Of a DNA stretch of 13,096 bases, positions 7,940 through 13,045 are shown piece by piece. Under the pieces are notes generated by a model. It saw only the letters and a list, made by a program, of their open reading frames with translations, was not told the origin of the DNA and did no database searches. Each line of letters opens with the position of its first letter. Position 1 is the stretch's first letter. This DNA comes from an uncultured Porphyromonadaceae bacterium (lineage in GTDB: Bacteria; Bacteroidota; Bacteroidia; Bacteroidales; Muribaculaceae). The stretch covers positions 1-13,096 of the forward strand of contig CAMWQY010000039.1 in assembly GCA_947176355.1 (NCBI GenBank), read 5' to 3'. The position numbers were made by a program, and so were the translations under genes.

Positions 7940-8583
7940 GCACTATCAAAACTCACACCACCGACGCAGTTTACCGGGACCTAAAGAGTAGTAAGCACAC
8001 TCCGTGTGCGTCATCGCGCATCCTATTGAGTAGTAAGCACTCTCCGTGCGCGTCCTCGCGTATCCTATTGGTATCCTTATTTTTAGCCTTTTTATGTAGT
8101 GTCCCCTCAATCCAAGCCCGAAAGATCAAGACCAGACACTCCATCCCCAAGCAAACTGAAAAGAGCATATATGACACTCCCACAGAGTCCCCCGATTCCA
8201 TAATCTCCTTATCCACCGATTCATTGACTTTTACAGATAAGATACTTCCCTCCATCCGCTTCTATGGTTTTGACAAGACAGTCACGAGCGGCATGGAAAG
8301 TTTCTTTATTTCAAACTCCCTCGAATCAGCCATAACAGGCATGGCAATAGAAATCACATACTTCGACATGCAAGGACGTCAGCTCCACAAACGGACCGTC
8401 CCACTCACCGTCAATGTTCCCCCACACGAGACCATCCGCACCGACATCAAGAGCTGGGACACCCAAAAATCCTTCTACTATCACAAATCCGTAAAGCCCA
8501 AACGCCAAGCCACTCCCTTCACAGTCAAAATCTCCCTCCTCTCAATCATACAGGAAAGGGAGGCGACACAGCCTCCCCAATGA
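7936..8583 (+). CDS. Exported protein of unknown function with duplicated N-terminal repeat
   Basis: This 215-residue protein has an odd N-terminus. Residues 18-31 and 32-45 are near-identical 14-residue units (SSKHTPCASSRILL and SSKHSPCASSRILL) encoded by a 42-bp DNA repeat. They lie ahead of a hydrophobic segment (44-61, LLVSLFLAFLCSVPSIQA) that looks like a signal peptide core. After a Ser/Thr/Asp-rich linker, residues about 105-205 form a domain with SFFISNSLESAITGMAIEI, YFDMQGRQLHKR, VPPHETIR and SWDTQKSFYY. This resembles FxLYD-like beta domains of Bacteroidetes envelope proteins, a comparison made by eye. The start is the ATG in the ATGA overlap with the upstream gene. A TTG at 8068, just after the repeats, is an alternative but would leave a signal peptide without positive charge. 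Confidence 0.65.
   Translation: MSTIKTHTTDAVYRDLKSSKHTPCASSRILLSSKHSPCASSRILLVSLFLAFLCSVPSIQARKIKTRHSIPKQTEKSIYDTPTESPDSIISLSTDSLTFTDKILPSIRFYGFDKTVTSGMESFFISNSLESAITGMAIEITYFDMQGRQLHKRTVPLTVNVPPHETIRTDIKSWDTQKSFYYHKSVKPKRQATPFTVKISLLSIIQEREATQPPQ
7987..8070 (+). repeat. Hairpin repeat, copies A and B, two tandem 42-bp units
   Basis: Units 7987-8028 and 8029-8070 match at 38 of 42 bases and have a length divisible by three, so they keep the reading frame of the surrounding gene. Unit A carries a perfect 6-bp stem GCACAC-TCC-GTGTGC (7995-8009). In unit B two changes break that stem, leaving GCAC/GTGC around a 5-base loop. The intergenic copy at 7315 shares the first 26 bases. Confidence 0.85.
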
Positions 8584-8590
8584 GCTAATC

Positions 8591-8619
8591 GAACACTTAT
8601 TGTTTAATGTTTAGTGTTC
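8591..8619. repeat. A/T-rich inverted repeat and dispersed word
   Basis: GAACACT (8591-8597) pairs with AGTGTTC (8613-8619) across a 15-base loop. The left part, AACACTTATTGTTT, differs by one base from the 14-bp unit before parE. Related fragments (GTTCAATGTT, TTGTTCAATACTC) continue to about 8647. No T-run follows, so a terminator role is unlikely. Confidence 0.5.
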
Positions 8620-8647
8620 AATGTTATATCCTTATTGTTCAATACTC

Positions 8648-8674
8648 AAATAAATTGGCTTCGCCAATTTATTT
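8648..8674. terminator. Bidirectional terminator between convergent genes
   Basis: A perfect 12-bp inverted repeat AAATAAATTGGC / GCCAATTTATTT surrounds the 3-base loop TTC. It lies between the plus-strand gene ending at 8583 and the minus-strand gene ending at 8669, and includes the last codons of the latter. The short GC core and A/T flanks suit termination from both sides. Confidence 0.7.
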
Positions 8675-9952
8675 GCATGTCATTATCTTCAGGACAAGTT
8701 TGTCGGTTGCCTGCATGGAATCGCGCCCGATGCTCGTAAGATTGTGAATGGTCTCATCTACGTTGTCGGAGATGATCCCCTCAGCAGACGTCACTGCAAA
8801 TCCTTGCATTGCAAGCATCGCAGACATCATAGCCGTGCTTACGCCACTCGATATCTTCATCGAGCATGATGGCTTGGCTCCGTCGCATATCATACCGGTC
8901 AGATTGGCAACCATATTCTTCACTGCATCACACACCTGCTTGTATCCTCCCCCCATTAGATACACAAGTCCGCTCGTAGCTCCCGTAGAAGCCACCACAC
9001 ATCCGCAAAGTGCCGACAACCGACCAAGCGATTGCTTAATGTAGATCGATGTAAGATGACTCAATATAAGTGCCCTTGTCAACTGCTCTTCGGAGGCATC
9101 AATATCCATTGCATACGACACCACCGGCATGGTTGCGGTAATTCCCTGATTGCCGGAACCGCTATTGCTCATGACCGGCACCAGTGCGCCCCCCATTCTT
9201 GCATCGCATGCCGCAGAAGTCAAGGTGATGGCATGAGCAACGGGTGTGTCACCGAAAAACCTTTCGCCAAAATGCAATACTGTCGATCCAAGACAATGTC
9301 CGTACTCTCCTTTCAATGCATGCTGAGCTGCCGCAAGATTGAGATTCTTTGCTTCCAATATGAATGCTATCTCTTCGAGTGGAGCTGTAGTAGCAAAATC
9401 ATAGACCATCTGCATGTTCAATTCCGGATCAGCAGATGTCTCCGTACCGGAAGATTCGGTGCCGGCTGATTTCTCAAATATCACTTCTCCATCCTTTTCA
9501 ATAAGGATAAAGTTGGTGTGCGAACCGGAAATCACTGCCCTTACCTTTTGATCTTCATTGAAAGCACGCACATCAATATGAAGATTTGAAGGAGCCTCAG
9601 CCTCCAACAAAATGTTGATTCTTCCTTCAGAAATATATTTTTTCCCCGATTCCACAGCATCAGGAGTGACATCTCTGAGCACTTCAAGGTTATAATCAGA
9701 TTTCCCTACCAAAGCTCCAAGGGCAATAGCTATGGGAAGACCAATCATGCCCGTTCCGGGTATTCCTACTCCCATCGCATTCTTAATTATATTGCCACTT
9801 AAGCGGAGTTCCAATTTCTCAGGAAGGCACCCAAGTGTCTCGGTAGCTTTAGCCACACAAAGCGCAACTGCCACAGGTTCTGTGCAACCTACAGCCGGCA
9901 CTACTTCTCTCTTTATAAGGTCGATTATCTGATTTCTTAGTATCTTATCCAT
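8669..9952 (-). CDS. UPF0597 / L-cysteine desulfidase-like Fe-S protein
   Basis: This 427-residue protein (start MDKILRNQII) belongs to the UPF0597 family, related to L-serine dehydratase alpha chains and archaeal L-cysteine desulfidase. Such enzymes use a [4Fe-4S] cluster to eliminate H2S or water from cysteine or serine, giving pyruvate and ammonia. Visible motifs are VVPAVGCTEP with C23, the dehydratase-like SNSGSGNQGI at 262-271, ALCGC with C316 and C318, and GMICDGAKPSC with C356 and C363; three of these cysteines are probable cluster ligands. The substrate (cysteine or serine) cannot be decided from sequence. ATGs at 9976 and 9991 give 8- or 13-residue extensions; 9952 is chosen because family similarity starts there. 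It lies 51 bases after tdk and is probably cotranscribed with it. Confidence 0.87.
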   Translation of the reverse strand: MDKILRNQIIDLIKREVVPAVGCTEPVAVALCVAKATETLGCLPEKLELRLSGNIIKNAMGVGIPGTGMIGLPIAIALGALVGKSDYNLEVLRDVTPDAVESGKKYISEGRINILLEAEAPSNLHIDVRAFNEDQKVRAVISGSHTNFILIEKDGEVIFEKSAGTESSGTETSADPELNMQMVYDFATTAPLEEIAFILEAKNLNLAAAQHALKGEYGHCLGSTVLHFGERFFGDTPVAHAITLTSAACDARMGGALVPVMSNSGSGNQGITATMPVVSYAMDIDASEEQLTRALILSHLTSIYIKQSLGRLSALCGCVVASTGATSGLVYLMGGGYKQVCDAVKNMVANLTGMICDGAKPSCSMKISSGVSTAMMSAMLAMQGFAVTSAEGIISDNVDETIHNLTSIGRDSMQATDKLVLKIMTCK

Positions 9953-9986
9953 TTTCAGTTTCTTTTTGGTTGTCATCCCCATCATC

Positions 9987-10018
9987 TCCACAACTCCACA
10001 ACCTCACAACTCCACAAC
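9987..10018. repeat. Four 8-bp tandem units (TCCACAAC) at the tdk 3' end
   Basis: Units at 9987, 9995, 10003 and 10011 read TCCACAAC, TCCACAAC, CTCACAAC and TCCACAAC. On the minus strand they encode the last residues of thymidine kinase (VVEL) and its TGA stop, which comes from the one variant unit, and they fill most of the spacer to the next gene. Confidence 0.8.
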
Positions 10019-10642
10019 ATCTTCAAACGGCAATGTATCGCGATGTGCTCGTTCGATACGTTTATTTCGCCAGCAATTACGGCATACTGAGATATACCGG
10101 TCGTTGCCTCCTATCTCAACTTGCTCACCTTCAGTGATTATTTCTCCTTTCCCATCTATTCTGGCATTAACGATAGTCTTCCTACCGCAGTGACATGTAG
10201 ACTTGACCTCTTCTATCGAGTCGGCTATCTCAAACAATCGGCGAGACCCTTCAAAAAGATGAGTCTTAAAATCGGTGCGAAGACCATAACACATCACGTT
10301 GCATCCATAATCATCTACCACCTGCGCAAGCTGATCCACTTGATCAGCAGTAAGGAATTGCGCCTCATCCACAAGTATCCAATCAGGGACATCGAGCGTT
10401 TGCTCAAACATGTCTTTCACCGTCTCATAAAGGTCTGTCTCAGGATATATCCATTTGCATTCACGCTCGATTCCGATACGCGAACGTATTACATTTTTCT
10501 TCTCTCTTGTGTCAACTACTGGCTTCAGACACATATAAGCCATACCACGCTCCTCGAAGTTGTAAGCAGTAGTCAGCAACATGGCAGTCTTGGCTGATCC
10601 CATAGTGCCATAGCGAAAATATAGTTTTCCAATCCGGTTCAT
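10004..10642 (-). CDS. tdk: Thymidine kinase (type II)
   Basis: Tdk phosphorylates thymidine (and deoxyuridine) with ATP in the cytoplasm, feeding dTMP synthesis by salvage. The 212-residue protein has the P-loop GTMGSAKT (12-19), a Walker-B-like DEAQ (92-95) with Glu93 as the likely catalytic base, and a zinc site made of C150, C152 (CHCGRKT), C187 and C190 (VCRNC). The stretch EGEQVEIGGNDRYISVCR is the lasso that holds the thymidine base. Length is normal for the type II family (about 190-210). The extreme C-terminus (VVEL and stop) is encoded by a short tandem repeat. It is divergent from metX, with a promoter box only 4 bases before its ATG. Confidence 0.95.
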   Translation of the reverse strand: MNRIGKLYFRYGTMGSAKTAMLLTTAYNFEERGMAYMCLKPVVDTREKKNVIRSRIGIERECKWIYPETDLYETVKDMFEQTLDVPDWILVDEAQFLTADQVDQLAQVVDDYGCNVMCYGLRTDFKTHLFEGSRRLFEIADSIEEVKSTCHCGRKTIVNARIDGKGEIITEGEQVEIGGNDRYISVCRNCWRNKRIERAHRDTLPFEDVVEL

Positions 10643-10646
10643 AACG

Positions 10647-10678
10647 CAAATTTACAACTGAAATGCGAAATATGCAAG
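10647..10678 (-). promoter_or_regulatory. tdk promoter, very close to the start codon
   Basis: Read on the minus strand, CTTG (10678-10675), 20 bases, then TAAATTTG (10654-10647) fits the Bacteroidetes promoter TTTG-N20-TAnnTTTG with one mismatch. The box ends 4 bases before the tdk ATG, so transcription should begin at or next to the start codon. Confidence 0.6.
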
Positions 10679-10720
10679 TATTTTTTATCCCAATAAATTA
10701 TTTTTTTGAAAAATTAGAGT

Positions 10721-10728
10721 TAACTTTG
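10721..10728 (+). promoter_or_regulatory. metX promoter -7 box
   Basis: TAACTTTG fits TAnnTTTG and is followed by CACCGCA, much like the start regions of the rplU and tRNA promoters. The expected -33 position holds only a T-run; the nearest TTTG (10705-10708) is 12 bases upstream, which is too close. The box lies 37 bases before the chosen metX ATG, giving a leader of about 30 bases. Confidence 0.6.
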
Positions 10729-10764
10729 CACCGCAAAACGCCCAATGTAAAACGCAAAAAGCAA

Positions 10765-11769
10765 ATGAATACCTTCCATTCCCCACAAAAGTTTCTTCTT
10801 GAATCAGGAGAAACTCTTCCAGAATTGGATATAGCCTACCATACTTTTGGATCTCTTAATGAGAAAAAAGACAATGTGGTATGGGTGTGCCATGCTCTGA
10901 CAGCCAATAGCGATGTGACAGACTGGTGGCCGCATACCGTAGAAGCAGGATGCTTCCTCGACCCGGATAAATGGTTTGTAGTATGTGCTAATATAATCGG
11001 TTCTTGCTACGGCTCTACCGGACCAATGACAATCAACCCCGAAACAGGCGAACCATATTACGACAAATTTCCGAATCTTACAATCCGCGATATGGTCAAC
11101 GCCCATCGCATCCTTGCCAAAGAACTTGGCATCGGAAGAATTAATACTCTTGTAGGATGTTCGGTAGGAGGTTTTCAAGCTATAGAATGGGCTGCCATGG
11201 AGCCTGAACGTTTCGACAAGTTTATTTTCCTTGCCACTTCACCGAAAGCTACTCCCTGGAGCATTGCTCTCGACGAGACACAGCGCATGGCTATCCTCAG
11301 CGACAAGACATACGGAGAGAAACGCCCTGATGCAGCCAAGGATGGGCTGGCTGCCGCCAGAGCCATAGGACTTCTATCTTACCGCGGACCATGGGGATAC
11401 AATAAGACACAGCAGGACCCTATTTCCGACGATATACCTAAAACGCACAGAGCCTGCACTTATCAACGATATCAAGGTGAAAAATTAGTACGCAGATTTG
11501 ACGCCTATTCATATATGACGATTCTAAATGCATTCGACACTCACGATGTAGGCAGAGGACGTGGAGGCGTCGACAAGGTGCTTTCGACAATCAAGGCTCC
11601 CGCCATTGTAATCGGACTGACCACCGACATAATCTTCCTTCCTGACGAGATGCGGGAACTATGCCGGAAACTACCAAACGCCAAATACTTCGAAATCCAA
11701 TCTGAGTTTGGGCACGACGGTTTTCTTGTAGAGCATCAGCAGCTCAACGACATACTCACGAAAAATTAA
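10765..11769 (+). CDS. metX: Homoserine O-acetyltransferase (MetX)
   Basis: MetX transfers an acetyl group from acetyl-CoA to homoserine, the committed step toward methionine, in the cytoplasm. From the start MNTFHSPQKF it has 334 residues. It is an alpha/beta hydrolase-fold enzyme with CHALTANSDVTDWW (oxyanion region), nucleophile GCSVGG (Ser133), the family block TYQRYQGEKLVRRFDAYSY (233-250), Asp288 in GLTTDIIFLP, and His317 in FGHDGFL. Some family members use succinyl-CoA, so the acyl donor is not proven. The frame is open back to 10663, but the promoter box at 10721 lies inside that stretch, so the start at 10765 is preferred. No other methionine gene is adjacent. Confidence 0.92.
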   Translation: MNTFHSPQKFLLESGETLPELDIAYHTFGSLNEKKDNVVWVCHALTANSDVTDWWPHTVEAGCFLDPDKWFVVCANIIGSCYGSTGPMTINPETGEPYYDKFPNLTIRDMVNAHRILAKELGIGRINTLVGCSVGGFQAIEWAAMEPERFDKFIFLATSPKATPWSIALDETQRMAILSDKTYGEKRPDAAKDGLAAARAIGLLSYRGPWGYNKTQQDPISDDIPKTHRACTYQRYQGEKLVRRFDAYSYMTILNAFDTHDVGRGRGGVDKVLSTIKAPAIVIGLTTDIIFLPDEMRELCRKLPNAKYFEIQSEFGHDGFLVEHQQLNDILTKN

Positions 11770-11778
11770 CAAAAAAAC

Positions 11779-11810
11779 TTTGGTCAGATAAAAAAAAATT
11801 TGTAATTTTG
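11779..11810 (+). promoter_or_regulatory. rplU-rpmA promoter
   Basis: TTTG (11779-11782), 20 bases, then TAATTTTG (11803-11810) is an exact fit to the Bacteroidetes promoter consensus. It begins 10 bases after the metX stop and leaves a leader of about 80 bases before rplU. Confidence 0.85.
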
Positions 11811-11814
11811 CATC

Positions 11815-11895
11815 GCATTTCGCGCCAAGGCCTATAAAGATGGAAGCATTAAGCATCCGCGCCCAACGCAACAACCAATAATACAATAAAATAAA
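11815..11895 (+). promoter_or_regulatory. rplU 5' leader, possible structured region
   Basis: The transcribed leader can form GCGC (11822-11825) with GCGC (11859-11862), and inside that GATG (11839-11842) with CATC (11854-11857). Ribosomal protein operons often carry autoregulatory leaders, but these helices are short and no known L21 leader was recognised, so a regulatory role is only a guess. Confidence 0.25.
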
Positions 11896-12216
11896 ATGTA
11901 CGCAATCGTAGAAATCAAAGGTCAGCAGTTCAAAGCCGAAGAAGGCAAGTATCTGTATGTGCACCACCTCGGCGATGAAGTAAAGGAAGGCGAGACTGTA
12001 GTCTTCGACAAAGTTCTTCTTCTTGACGCCGACGGCGACGTTACTGTCGGTGTTCCTGCCGTAGAAGGAGCAAAAGTAACATGCGAAGTTCTCCTTCCTC
12101 TCGTGAAGGGCGACAAAGTTCTTGTTTTCAAGAAAAAACGCCGCAAAGGATATCGCAGACTTAATGGCCACCGCCAGCAGTTCTCTAAAGTTTTAGTTAA
12201 AACAATCGAAAAATAA
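11896..12216 (+). CDS. rplU: 50S ribosomal protein L21
   Basis: L21 binds 23S rRNA in the large ribosomal subunit. The 106-residue product starts [17 protein letters not shown], the usual L21 opening, and has the basic RNA-binding stretch [19 protein letters not shown] (79-97) and the C-terminal VLVKTIEK. Length is typical (about 100-106). It is the first gene of the rplU-rpmA pair, 12 bases ahead of rpmA. Confidence 0.97.
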   Translation: MYAIVEIKGQQFKAEEGKYLYVHHLGDEVKEGETVVFDKVLLLDADGDVTVGVPAVEGAKVTCEVLLPLVKGDKVLVFKKKRRKGYRRLNGHRQQFSKVLVKTIEK

Positions 12217-12228
12217 TCATAAGAAGAT

Positions 12229-12492
12229 ATGGCACATAAAAAAGGTGTCGGTAGTTCTAAGAACGGCCGCGAATCACATAGCAAACGACTTGGTGTGAAA
12301 ATTTACGGAGGATCTTCTTGCAAGGCTGGCAACATCCTGAAGCGCCAGCGTGGCACTGCCCATCATCCCGGTCTCAACGTTGGCATGGGTAAAGACCACA
12401 CCCTCTTCGCCCTCATCGACGGTATCGTAGTTTTCACTACCGGAAAAGAAGGACGCAAGTTTATCAACGTTCAACCTTACGCAGCAAACTAA
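12229..12492 (+). CDS. rpmA: 50S ribosomal protein L27
   Basis: L27 is a large-subunit protein whose N-terminal tail reaches the peptidyl transferase centre. The 87-residue product starts [20 protein letters not shown] and contains [15 protein letters not shown] and [15 protein letters not shown], all typical. There is no N-terminal extension of the kind that is cleaved off in Firmicutes. It is cotranscribed with rplU and is followed at once by an intrinsic terminator. Confidence 0.97.
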   Translation: MAHKKGVGSSKNGRESHSKRLGVKIYGGSSCKAGNILKRQRGTAHHPGLNVGMGKDHTLFALIDGIVVFTTGKEGRKFINVQPYAAN

Positions 12493-12519
12493 AAGCACAC
12501 GATTCCATTTCCCAATATG

Positions 12520-12552
12520 AATCCCGGACCTATCGGCCCGGGATTTTCTTTT
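12520..12552 (+). terminator. rplU-rpmA terminator
   Basis: An 8-bp stem AATCCCGG (12520-12527) / CCGGGATT (12538-12545), with further CC/GG pairing possible in the 10-base loop, is followed by TTCTTTT. It lies 28 bases after the rpmA stop. This is the clearest GC-rich terminator in the window. Confidence 0.85.
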
Positions 12553-12569
12553 AGCAGCCACTGCATGAC

Positions 12570-12592
12570 AAATCAGGCCGAAGACCTGATTT
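12570..12592. repeat. Hairpin 1 of the post-rpmA chain
   Basis: AAATCAGG (12570-12577) pairs with CCTGATTT (12585-12592) around a 7-base loop. It is the first of three hairpins in the gene-free stretch 12553-12767. It could act as a backup terminator, as only a weak T-run follows. Confidence 0.6.
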
Positions 12593-12599
12593 TAAGCCA

Positions 12600-12622
12600 A
12601 CCCCACGGACTTCAGTCGGGGT
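12600..12622. repeat. Hairpin 2 of the post-rpmA chain, REP-like
   Basis: ACCCC (12600-12604) pairs with GGGGT (12618-12622), and GACT (12608-12611) with AGTC (12614-12617), leaving ACG as a bulge and a 2-base tip. A GC-rich stem with a bulge and a TTCA tip is reminiscent of REP elements and IS200/IS605 end hairpins. No transposase is nearby, so this stays a resemblance. Confidence 0.5.
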
Positions 12623-12640
12623 ACACATAAAAAATAGCAC

Positions 12641-12661
12641 ATTAGCCTCGGAGAGGCTAAT
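12641..12661. repeat. Hairpin 3 of the post-rpmA chain
   Basis: ATTAGCCTC (12641-12649) and GAGGCTAAT (12653-12661) form a perfect 9-bp stem with a GGA loop. No T-run follows, so it is not a standard terminator. From here to the promoter at 12744 the sequence is A/T-rich with nothing else recognisable. Confidence 0.65.
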
Positions 12662-12743
12662 AATGGTTTAGACTAAGTATCAACAAATTATCAAAAAGAC
12701 TCCATTCACCCTAATTTTTTCCTTAAAAATAATTGCAAAAAAA

Positions 12744-12775
12744 TTTGCACAATCCAAAAAAAAGCAGTAATTTTG
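12744..12775 (+). promoter_or_regulatory. tRNA-Asn cluster promoter
   Basis: TTTG (12744-12747), 20 bases, then TAATTTTG (12768-12775) exactly fits the Bacteroidetes consensus, as in the rplU promoter. The following CATCGCA is also the same. The leader holds a small hairpin AGAGG (12787-12791) / CCTCT (12798-12802) before the first tRNA-like copy. Confidence 0.85.
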
Positions 12776-12815
12776 CATCGCAATTGAGAGGGAAACGCCT
12801 CTTGAAAGCAAAAAT

Positions 12816-12901
12816 GCTTCAATAGCTCAGTTGGTTAGAGCACCTGACTGTTAATCCCAAAAGGAGCAATCGTCGTTGGTAAAAGCCCCTGACTTGAAGC
12901 G
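12816..12901 (+). pseudogene. Degenerate tRNA-Asn copy
   Basis: The first 39 bases (12816-12854: acceptor 5' strand, D arm, anticodon 5' stem and loop with GTT) are identical to the intact tRNA-Asn at 12934. After the loop, the expected TCAGG is replaced by TCCCAAAAGGAGCAATC, so the anticodon stem cannot close. The T loop reads TAAAAGC in place of TTCAAGC, and its 3' stem is altered. The 3' acceptor strand TTGAAGC and the next base G are kept. The result is 86 bases long against 74. It probably gives no working tRNA. An assembly fault in a near-duplicate region is another possibility. Confidence 0.75.
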
Positions 12902-12933
12902 CAAAATCCGGAGACGGATCAAAACATCGAATT

Positions 12934-13007
12934 GCTTCAATAGCTCAGTTGGTTAGAGCACCTGACTGTTAATCAGGGGGTCGTTGGTTCAAGCCCATCT
13001 TGAAGCG
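12934..13007 (+). tRNA. tRNA-Asn(GUU)
   Basis: A 74-base cloverleaf. The acceptor stem GCTTCAA / TTGAAGC is perfect, with discriminator G. The D arm is GCTC...GAGC, the anticodon stem CCTGA / TCAGG has loop CTGTTAA (anticodon GTT at 12968-12970), the variable loop is GGGTC, and the T arm is GTTGG-TTCAAGC-CCATC. One T-T mismatch sits at the second pair of the T stem. No CCA is encoded. It is downstream of a degenerate copy and probably cotranscribed with it. Confidence 0.93.
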
Positions 13008-13017
13008 CAAAGTAGAG

Positions 13018-13038
13018 AGCCTCAGGGCTTTTTATTTT
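13018..13038 (+). terminator. Candidate terminator after tRNA-Asn
   Basis: A short stem AGCC (13018-13021) / GGCT (13026-13029) with a 4-base loop is followed by TTTTATTTT. It lies 10 bases after the tRNA-Asn and before the tRNA-Lys. The stem is short, so termination may be partial, letting tRNA-Lys be read from the same promoter. Confidence 0.5.
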
Positions 13039-13045
13039 GATCGGA

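Noticed and set aside
7987..8070. Possible CRISPR array.
   Set aside because: The units are directly adjacent with no spacers, only two in number, and no cas genes are present.
10663..10764. Longer reading frame for metX, adding 34 residues starting MRNMQVFFIPIN.
   Set aside because: The added part contains the -7 promoter box at 10721-10728 and does not resemble the MetX N-terminus, while MNTFHSPQKF does.
12600..12622. End of a complete IS200/IS605 element.
   Set aside because: Only a hairpin resemblance is seen. No transposase gene or remnant lies within the window.
12816..12901. tRNA-Asn copy with an intron.
   Set aside because: Removing a single inserted block does not restore a cloverleaf, since both the anticodon stem and the T arm are altered. 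No group I intron features fit in so few bases.
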